From Planctomycetota bacterium (GTDB taxonomy: Bacteria; Planctomycetota; Planctomycetia; Pirellulales; Thermoguttaceae), in NCBI GenBank assembly GCA_021784975.1, contig JAJYGU010000097.1, forward strand, positions 1 to 8,542: DNA of 8,542 bases, in the 5' to 3' direction. The notes beneath the pieces were generated by a model, which did not search any database, was not told the DNA's origin, and saw only the letters and a list, made by a program, of their open reading frames with translations. The position numbers and the translations under genes are program-made. Shown one piece after another: positions 1-7,698 of this stretch (positions are counted from its first letter, which is position 1; every line of letters begins with the position of its first letter).

Positions 1-227
1 CTCTTCAAGAGCACGAGGTTCGTCGGAATCTTGGGGATCGGCCCTGCGGCGAATCCGACCACGAGGAGCCGCCCTTCCCACCCGAGCGCCCGGAGCGCTG
101 CCTCGGTGTAATCGCCGCCGACCGGATCGTAGACGACGTCGACGCCGCCCCCCGAGAGAGCCTTCGCGCGCTCTTTCAGATCTTCGCGCGAGTAGTCGAT
201 CGTAAAATCGGCGCCGTGCGCCTTGCA
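1..227 (-). other. Internal fragment of an MDR-family NADPH:quinone oxidoreductase, joined in frame to the adaptor N-terminus
   Basis: Codons 115-188 of the frame starting at 566 read KAHGADFTIDYS, then EDLKERAKAL, GGVDVVYDPVGGD, ALRALGWEGRLLVVGFAAG and IPKIPTNLVLLK. This is the stretch after the Rossmann dinucleotide-binding core of quinone-oxidoreductase-like medium-chain dehydrogenases: the A-K-A-x-G-A-D-x-x-I-D-Y strand, the D-V-V-x-D-P-V-G-G segment, and the G-R-x-L-V-V-G-F strand. These enzymes are soluble and have no known place in a periplasmic adaptor. The Rossmann GGxGxxA motif that should precede it is absent and replaced by adaptor sequence. My hand count gives about 81% G/C at third codon positions here against about 70% in the adaptor part, and codons such as GTA and CTA, frequent in the adaptor, are missing. 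That supports a different origin. The boundary cannot be fixed more finely than about 210-227. Confidence 0.8.
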
Positions 228-566
228 CCAGCCGTAGTCCTTGCTGGGCGGCAGAAGCTCCGGGTGGCACTCGACACACTTTGAGTCTGGCACGCCGTGC
301 TCGTCGCACCAATCGTCGGCTTGGCCTCCGCTGGTGCCAACCAGGACTGAAGACTTCGGCAACTTCCAATCCGTATGGTGCCCGTAGGCTCCCAGCCCTG
401 CAAGTACGAGCATTACCAGCAGCGTCGGTACTTGCCGGACGAGGCGACCAAGTAGACCGGGGTGTCGGCGTGGCTGGGGCGTTATCGCACCTGGTAGTTG
501 TTCCGGGTGATTCTCCCCTGCGGCGGGCGAACGGACCGACGGCTGCTTGGTGGTTACGTGGTTCAT
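1..566 (-). CDS. N-terminus of a second RND efflux periplasmic adaptor (CusB/CzcB-like), read in frame into an unrelated oxidoreductase fragment; runs off left edge
   Basis: The ATG at 566-564 follows AGGAG with a 7-nt spacer. The frame stays open for 188 codons to the window edge. Residues 1-47 are a basic, Pro-rich cytoplasmic tail. Residues 48-62 (TLLVMLVLAGLGAYG) form one membrane anchor. Residues 86-117 hold a Cys/His module, WCDEHGVPDSKC, then VEC at 98-100, HPELL and WCKAHG, with C87, C97, C100, C114, H90, H101 and H117. I know this module from the N-termini of heavy-metal RND adaptors, where it probably binds metal before handover to the pump. Such adaptors would next be expected to show another Cys/His motif and then lipoyl/hairpin domains. 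Here, from about residue 119, the protein becomes a zinc-less MDR oxidoreductase (see the next entry). The adaptor part is well supported and the fusion is suspect. It follows the Cys-rich gene at 674-1096 by 107 nt and is probably co-transcribed with it. It may belong to a second pump lying beyond the join. Confidence 0.8.
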   Translation of the reverse strand, partial: MNHVTTKQPSVRSPAAGENHPEQLPGAITPQPRRHPGLLGRLVRQVPTLLVMLVLAGLGAYGHHTDWKLPKSSVLVGTSGGQADDWCDEHGVPDSKCVECHPELLPPSKDYGWCKAHGADFTIDYSREDLKERAKALSGGGVDVVYDPVGGDYTEAALRALGWEGRLLVVGFAAGPIPKIPTNLVLLK

Positions 567-621
567 GGGTACACTCCTGCCGACAAAACTGGTTCTTGAC
601 GGGTTGCTGCCAACGACTGCC

Positions 622-644
622 GCGCTCGCCGACGGCGCGAGCGC
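622..644 (-). repeat. 8-bp perfect inverted repeat (hairpin) between the Cys-rich gene and the second adaptor
   Basis: Arms GCGCTCGC (622-629) and GCGAGCGC (637-644) flank a 7-nt loop in the 107-nt spacer between the stop near 674 and the ATG at 566. No T-run follows on the minus strand, so it is not a standard intrinsic terminator. It could be an RNA-stabilising or processing hairpin, or an incidental product of GC-rich sequence. Confidence 0.45.
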
Positions 645-673
645 ACCGTAGCCGGGGCACCTGGCCGGGAGGA

Positions 674-1096
674 TTAGAGAAGAAACGACGCGATGAGCGC
701 GCGCACTTCCCTCCCGGAATCAGCCGCAGGGAAGTGACAGGAGATCGGTTCGGCGGGGGCGCCCCGCTCAAGGGCCAGAGAACCCCCGCGTTGCGGCGTG
801 GCACCTGCTGGCAAGTATGTTACTACGGCCGGGCCAGAATCAGGTGAGACGACCGGGTGACCCATGACTGCGCCGTGACAGAGGCACGTGCCACACCCTG
901 GGCGAGAATCGGGCTTGCCAGGACAACCCTTGCTGCCGCCGGGGCACGAGTCCGAACAACAGTCGCAGCCCGATGGGCTGCCGACTGCTGACGCCGCTGG
1001 CGGTGCGGCAATCGCCGCCGCGTGCGACCTGCACACGAACGGGCAGCATAGCAGAATGGCCACCAGGGTATGAACGGTAACTACGCGAAGTCCCAA
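674..1096 (-). CDS. Small Cys-rich exported protein, candidate periplasmic metal-binding partner of the RND pump
   Basis: 140 aa. I do not recognise a named family. The start is TTG, supported by AAGG with a 7-nt spacer (1104-1107); no ATG or GTG lies earlier in the mature-length frame. Residues 1-27 look like a signal peptide: hydrophobic VHTLVAILLCCPFVC, then a likely cleavage after SHA. The mature part has a dense Cys cluster: C44, C46, C47, C51, C58, C68, C71, C73 and H74, including GCDCC and CGTCLCH, followed by a Cys-poor tail with C120 and ending ASFLL. A thiol-rich exported protein directly behind an HME-RND gene suggests metal capture or chaperoning, but this is inference. It lies 95 nt downstream of the pump gene, with a possible promoter of its own in that gap. 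A weak 5-bp dyad (1101-1118) overlaps the ribosome-binding site. It resembles the protein at 6260-6658 in layout (signal peptide, Cys-rich body, short hydrophobic C-terminus), but alignment would be needed to call them paralogues. Confidence 0.7.
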   Translation of the reverse strand: MGLRVVTVHTLVAILLCCPFVCRSHAAAIAAPPAASAVGSPSGCDCCSDSCPGGSKGCPGKPDSRPGCGTCLCHGAVMGHPVVSPDSGPAVVTYLPAGATPQRGGSLALERGAPAEPISCHFPAADSGREVRALIASFLL

Positions 1097-1149
1097 CGGA
1101 TTACCTTGATCTTGGTAAACTGCCGCAGTCAGTCAAACATTCCCGAGCT

Positions 1150-1178
1150 ATCTTAGCACCGAACGGGGAGGGCGGCAA
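1150..1178 (-). promoter_or_regulatory. Possible sigma70-type internal promoter upstream of the Cys-rich gene
   Basis: On the minus strand TTGCCG (1178-1173) is followed by a 17-nt spacer and TAAGAT (1155-1150). Each hexamer matches the consensus at 4 of 6 positions. It sits just after the pump stop codon and would start transcription near 1143, about 47 nt before the TTG start at 1096. It could let the Cys-rich gene and second adaptor be expressed apart from the pump. Motif inspection only. Confidence 0.4.
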
Positions 1179-1191
1179 GGTCGCATCAGTC

Positions 1192-4485
<3,294 letters not shown>

Positions 4486-4489
4486 GGCT

Positions 4490-6127
4490 TCAATCTCCCT
4501 CGCCCATCAGGCCGCTGAGCAGCTCCGATTTGAGCGCAAAGCCGCCCTCGACCACCACCGGCTCGCCTTCATTCAGACCGTCCGTAATCTCCACTGCGCC
4601 ATTGCCCTTGCGGCCCAGCCGAACGTCGCGGCGCTCGAAGCGGTTGCCTCCCTTCCGCACGAAGACAAACGTCGCCTTTTGGTAGGTTTGAAGCGCGGAG
4701 GCCGGCACTTGCAGGACCCCCGGCACGGACTGGGCGGGAAGCTCCAACTCGACGAACATCCCCGGCTTTAATCGCCGATCCGAATTGTCGGCGATGGCCC
4801 GCATGTCCGCGGTGCGGGTCTTCGCGTCCACCTGACTGCCCAAGTAGAAGATGCGGGCCTTGAAGTCGCGGTCCGGGTAACTCTCCGAGCGGAAACGCAC
4901 GACCTGGTTCGCCAGGTTCGCCAACAGCGGCAGATACCGCTCGTACACGTCCGCCTGCACCCAAACGGTCGAGAAGTTGGCCACCGTGAACATCTCCGTC
5001 GTCGGACTAACCTGGTCCAGGAGGGCCACGTTTCGCTCAATGACCGTCCCATCGAAAGGGGCTTTCAACTCGTAGTGGGAGATCGCCTCCTTCTGGACGG
5101 CCGGGTCGATGTCGGCGGGCTGGATGTCGTGGTAGCCCAGAATTCCCAAAAGCTCTCGGTCGATCGCCTCGGCGGTGTTGTCCTTTTCCAGCTCCTGCTT
5201 GGCCGCCAGCTCGTTGCGCATGGCGGTGAAGCCAATCTGCTCTATGGCCCCGGAAAAGGTGGCCTGGGCAACGTCCAGCGAGCTCTTGGCGGCGATCAGC
5301 CGCTTCTCGGGAACCACCCCCTTGCCCGCCAGCCCCGCCAGCCGCTTGTGGTCCGCACGGGCCTTGAACAGCTCGGCATACGCGGCCAACAATTGCTGCC
5401 GGTAGTCGCCCATCGGCCGATCGGCAAACTGTCTCTCAAGATCCGTAATGAGCAGTCCCTTGTTCAAGCGGGCGATCAAGGCTTGCGTGTTCTCGCGGAT
5501 GGTCTGTTGCCACTGGTAGTTCACCCGGGCCAGTCGCGTTTCCTGCATGGCCTTGAAAAGCTCCAGCTTGGCGTGCCCCACCTGCTGGCTGTCGATTACC
5601 GCCAGCACCTGCCCGGCCTTCACCCGGTCGCCGAATTGAACCTCGATCTTGTGAATCCGCCCCTCGACCAAAGGATGGATGCGGGCAATGTGGTCCTCGT
5701 TCACGGCAAGCTTGCCGGTAAGCCGCACCGTCTCGGTCAGCGTACTGCGGCCGGCCGGCTCGACCCGTAGGCCCGACGCCTTTTGTTTTTCCTCGGACAG
5801 TTGAACTTGCGTGGTCGGCGGCCGAGCACCAGCCCGAGGCTGGTCGCGTTCCCCTTCTTCCTCTTGACTGGCCTGTGCCGCGGATGGGTCGCGCATGACC
5901 GGCGGCTGGCCAGGCCGTCCGGCGGCCAAGTACATAGCCAGTGCACCCACGCCGATCAGCGCGATGCTGTAGCCTGTCCGGACCACCGGCCGGCGGAGTC
6001 TCGTCCACGTTATGGTCTTGTTGGTCCGCATTCCGTTGGCAGACCGTTCCTGTGGCTCGTGGTGGCGTTCATGGCGGCCCTCGTGAACGCGGCCTTTGCC
6101 GGCCGCCGCCTTGCTGAGATACGGCAT
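4490..6127 (-). CDS. czcB: CzcB/CusB-type RND periplasmic adaptor (membrane fusion protein) for the adjacent pump
   Basis: 545 aa. It links the inner-membrane pump to an outer-membrane channel. The ATG at 6127 has GAGG at a 7-nt spacing, so I prefer it to the internal ATG at 6031, whose upstream sequence is poor. Residues 1-50 are basic and His-rich (HEGRHERHH at 15-23) and presumably cytoplasmic. Residues 51-69 form a single membrane anchor. A polar linker follows to about 105. The two lipoyl/barrel-sandwich halves are at about 147-180 (IHPLVEGRIHKIEVQFGDRV...GQVLAVID) and 350-372 (YELKAPFDGTVIERNVALLDQV), separated by a long alpha-hairpin (180-345). The beta-barrel is at about 380-465 (VWVQADVYERYL, RTADMRAIADN, LKPGMFVELELP), and a membrane-proximal domain (VPASAL, GLNEGEPVVVEGGF) reaches the C-terminus. 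No Cys or Met metal cluster is present, unlike the second adaptor. The stop is 4 nt before the pump GTG, so the two genes are translationally coupled. Upstream is the Cys/His-rich gene, 132 nt away. Confidence 0.95.
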   Translation of the reverse strand: MPYLSKAAAGKGRVHEGRHERHHEPQERSANGMRTNKTITWTRLRRPVVRTGYSIALIGVGALAMYLAAGRPGQPPVMRDPSAAQASQEEEGERDQPRAGARPPTTQVQLSEEKQKASGLRVEPAGRSTLTETVRLTGKLAVNEDHIARIHPLVEGRIHKIEVQFGDRVKAGQVLAVIDSQQVGHAKLELFKAMQETRLARVNYQWQQTIRENTQALIARLNKGLLITDLERQFADRPMGDYRQQLLAAYAELFKARADHKRLAGLAGKGVVPEKRLIAAKSSLDVAQATFSGAIEQIGFTAMRNELAAKQELEKDNTAEAIDRELLGILGYHDIQPADIDPAVQKEAISHYELKAPFDGTVIERNVALLDQVSPTTEMFTVANFSTVWVQADVYERYLPLLANLANQVVRFRSESYPDRDFKARIFYLGSQVDAKTRTADMRAIADNSDRRLKPGMFVELELPAQSVPGVLQVPASALQTYQKATFVFVRKGGNRFERRDVRLGRKGNGAVEITDGLNEGEPVVVEGGFALKSELLSGLMGEGD

Positions 6128-6136
6128 GGGAGAACC

Positions 6137-6162
6137 TCGGCTTACTGAATCGGCTTACTAAA
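6137..6162 (-). repeat. Imperfect 13-bp tandem direct repeat in the leader of the adaptor gene
   Basis: Plus-strand TCGGCTTACTGAA (6137-6149) is followed directly by TCGGCTTACTAAA (6150-6162), with one mismatch. On the minus strand the second copy ends at the GAGG ribosome-binding site of the adaptor, about 10 nt before its ATG. It is either a small duplication by slippage or a two-site binding element. The rest of this 132-nt spacer (6128-6259) shows nothing else I can identify. Confidence 0.6.
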
Positions 6163-6259
6163 TCAGGAAACGCATCGACGTGACAGAATGGAACAGTAGC
6201 GGCGATTTCGGCTGCCGGTGCGCAGCGTCAAATCGGCTGAGAAACCAAAGAAGCCCGGA

Positions 6260-6658
6260 TCAAATCAGCAAGACTTGATGGGCAAGGGTGGGAGGCACGG
6301 GCGGCCGAAGCCAGCCGCTGGCCAAGAATCGTTGCTGCCAATCGTTGCCAACCGGGCACGATCGGTCGTCGAGAAGCGGCCCGGCGAACGCGTGCAGCCA
6401 CTGGGCGACCCAATTGCCGGCTGGGCTGCTCGAGGCCACTGCCAAACACTTGCCTGCCAGGCAAATCGGCGATCCATGCTCCGCGTGGCCGGCCCCACCG
6501 TCGCAAGCGCTCGGGCAGTTTTCATCAGGGGTCGCCGTTCCCCAATCGACCGCCGAGTGGAACAGATTAGGGCAGGCGTGGGCATGGTGCGCACAACAGC
6601 CCACGATCACGTGGGCCGTCAAGGTCGCGGCGGTCAGCAGACGAATTAGTCCGCCCAT
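6260..6658 (-). CDS. Small Cys/His-rich exported protein (putative lipoprotein), first gene of the metal-efflux operon
   Basis: 132 aa. The ATG at 6658 has GAGG with a 6-nt spacer. The N-terminus LIRLLTAATLTAHVIVGC is a signal sequence in which I18-V19-G20-C21 fits a lipobox, so C21 may be lipid-modified. Directly after come CCAHHAHAC (21-29), then H34, C48, C52, H58, H61, C66, C71 and C101, and a short apolar C-terminus ending HQVLLI. I recall proteins of this layout (signal + CCxHHAHxC, ending in HQVLLI-like residues) beside RND metal pumps in planctomycetes, annotated only as hypothetical. No characterised homologue is known to me. The residues suit binding of a soft or borderline metal at the outer face of the inner membrane or in the periplasm; this is inferred. 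It is the promoter-proximal gene, so it is probably the most strongly expressed member of the unit. It lies 132 nt before the adaptor gene. Confidence 0.8.
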   Translation of the reverse strand: MGGLIRLLTAATLTAHVIVGCCAHHAHACPNLFHSAVDWGTATPDENCPSACDGGAGHAEHGSPICLAGKCLAVASSSPAGNWVAQWLHAFAGPLLDDRSCPVGNDWQQRFLASGWLRPPVPPTLAHQVLLI

Positions 6659-6703
6659 CGAATGCCTCGTTTTCGCTTCGCCCCAATCATCTTCGGCAAT
6701 CGC

Positions 6704-6732
6704 ATCATAACGTGTTCAGCCACCGCACCCAA
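6704..6732 (-). promoter_or_regulatory. Putative sigma70-type promoter of the leftward metal-efflux operon
   Basis: On the minus strand TTGGGT (6732-6727), a 17-nt spacer and TATGAT (6709-6704; 5 of 6 matches to TATAAT). The predicted start is near 6697, giving a leader of about 39 nt to the ATG at 6658. The -35 box overlaps the inverted repeat at 6729-6749, which would suit an operator. Prediction from motif and spacing only. Confidence 0.5.
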
Positions 6733-6749
6733 CCCATCTTTCGGGTTGG
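6729..6749. repeat. 7-bp inverted repeat overlapping the -35 box of the leftward promoter
   Basis: CCAACCC (6729-6735), loop ATCTTTC, GGGTTGG (6743-6749). It could be a repressor operator or a hairpin. Only CTTTGT follows on the plus strand, and there is no plus-strand gene upstream to terminate, so a terminator role is unlikely. Confidence 0.5.
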
Positions 6750-6760
6750 CTTTGTCGGGT

Positions 6761-6774
6761 GCCACCGTGGTGGC
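6761..6774. repeat. Compact 14-bp dyad (6-bp arms, 2-nt centre), operator-like
   Basis: GCCACC (6761-6766), GT, GGTGGC (6769-6774). The compact dyad lies just upstream of, and touching, the weak -35 position of the rightward promoter. The shape fits a dimeric regulator site; no regulator can be named. Confidence 0.45.
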
Positions 6775-6799
6775 GAAGGCCTCCCCCGCGCGGTATAAT
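6771..6799 (+). promoter_or_regulatory. Putative promoter of the GYF-protein/NTPase unit
   Basis: A perfect TATAAT at 6794-6799 is preceded at 17 nt by TGGCGA (6771-6776; only 3 of 6 matches to TTGACA). Transcription would begin near 6806, about 28 nt before the ATG at 6834. The weak -35 box suggests low basal activity or help from an activator. The TATAAT lies in the loop of the repeat at 6782-6809. Confidence 0.5.
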
Positions 6800-6809
6800 G
6801 AGCGGGGGA
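6782..6809. repeat. 8-bp inverted repeat with the TATAAT box in its loop
   Basis: TCCCCCGC (6782-6789), 12-nt loop containing TATAAT, GCGGGGGA (6802-6809). Arms placed symmetrically around a -10 box could be a repressor site over the promoter, or a cruciform-prone element. Confidence 0.5.
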
Positions 6810-6833
6810 AGGGCAGCAGGGGGTTCGGGTGCG

Positions 6834-7694
6834 ATGGGGATACGTTTCTATTGCCCTAAAGGGCACAAATTGAACGTCAAAGAGTTTCTGGCTGGCAAGA
6901 AGGCGATTTGCCCCTATTGCGGCCAGAGAGTGCTGGTCCCCATGGAAAGCACGCGGCCTAGTTCGAGGCGGCCGAAGAGCGACGGACAGGCCCAGTCCCA
7001 TATCCAGGAAAGCCCTTCCCAATCCGCTCTGGACGCGGTCGCCGCCGGTTTTTCCATCGCTGCCGGTTCTTCCATCATCGTGGCCGGGGTCGGCAATGTC
7101 GCCGCGGACAGCTCACCGGATATGCCGGATAGGGCCTCCGGCGATAACGGCGCTTTCTCCGGCAGCGTCAGCGACATGCTGACGCAGATGAGCGAGGCGG
7201 CCCCAGCCCCCAGCGATCCTTCGGCCAGCGCCAGCAACGTCTTGGCGGGTGCCGGCAAGGTCGCCGCCTGGACCGACAACCCGCTGGCCGAGGCGAAGGA
7301 TCCGCTGTCCGACGCGAACCACTTCCTCTGGTACGTCCGTCCGGCCTCCGGCGGCCAACTGGGGCCGGCCCCCAACGACATCATGCGGCATTGGCTGGCC
7401 AAGGGGCGCATCCAGGCCGACTCCTTCGTGTGGCACGATGGCTGGGCTGACTGGCAACTGGCCCGCAACGTCTTCCCGCAATTTGAAGGTCCATCATCAA
7501 AGCTGAGCTTGAGCGGACTGCTTGCCGAAGTGCCCTCCCCGGCCCCCGGCGCGGCTGAGCAGCCCGATCTCGAACAAGTGTTGCGAGCCGGTCCGCGAAG
7601 AATGCAGACCCTGACCAAGCTCATCTTGGCAGCCTTGATCCTGGCCCTGGTCGCGGTGTTGGTGGTCGTGGTGATTCTCTCATTCAACGCGTGA
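6834..7694 (+). CDS. Zinc-ribbon / GYF_2 domain protein with C-terminal membrane anchor, function unknown
   Basis: 286 aa. I chose the ATG at 6834 because it begins MGIRFYCPKGHKL, the standard opening of planctomycete proteins of this type. A longer frame from a GTG at 6759 would run through the promoter, and its first 25 residues are unlike protein. Residues 7-29 form a small zinc-binding unit (C7, H11, C26, C29: CPKGH...CPYCG). Residues 38-160 are a low-complexity Ala/Ser/Gly linker. Residues 163-218 are a GYF_2 domain (FLWYVRPASGGQLGP, then LAKGRIQADSFVWHDGWADWQLA), a fold that generally binds Pro-rich peptides. Residues 262-283 form one C-terminal membrane helix, so the bulk probably faces the cytoplasm. 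No enzymatic motif is visible. The next gene starts 4 nt after its stop, so the two probably act together, perhaps with this protein recruiting partners to a membrane NTPase; that is inference. Confidence 0.9.
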   Translation: MGIRFYCPKGHKLNVKEFLAGKKAICPYCGQRVLVPMESTRPSSRRPKSDGQAQSHIQESPSQSALDAVAAGFSIAAGSSIIVAGVGNVAADSSPDMPDRASGDNGAFSGSVSDMLTQMSEAAPAPSDPSASASNVLAGAGKVAAWTDNPLAEAKDPLSDANHFLWYVRPASGGQLGPAPNDIMRHWLAKGRIQADSFVWHDGWADWQLARNVFPQFEGPSSKLSLSGLLAEVPSPAPGAAEQPDLEQVLRAGPRRMQTLTKLILAALILALVAVLVVVVILSFNA

Positions 7695-7698
7695 CGCC

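Noticed and set aside
176..403. Minus-strand 75-codon frame starting with an internal ATG
   Set aside because: It is an out-of-frame shadow inside the adaptor/MDR reading frame that starts at 566, which carries the recognisable protein families.
281..847. Plus-strand open frame of 188 codons across the left intergenic area
   Set aside because: It overlaps two minus-strand genes that have signal or anchor sequences, ribosome-binding sites and recognisable Cys motifs; its own product is Arg/Gly-rich without any domain.
6218..6649. Plus-strand open frame of 143 codons opposite the Cys/His-rich gene
   Set aside because: The minus strand has a proper ATG with GAGG, a signal sequence and clustered Cys/His; the plus frame has no such support.
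6729..6757. Inverted repeat followed by CTTTGT as an intrinsic terminator
   Set aside because: The T-run is too short, and no plus-strand gene ends upstream; the position between divergent promoters fits an operator better.
6759..6833. Upstream GTG start extending the GYF protein by 25 residues
   Set aside because: It would place coding sequence over the TATAAT box and inverted repeats and adds a low-complexity leader; MGIRFYCPKGHKL at 6834 is the family-typical start.
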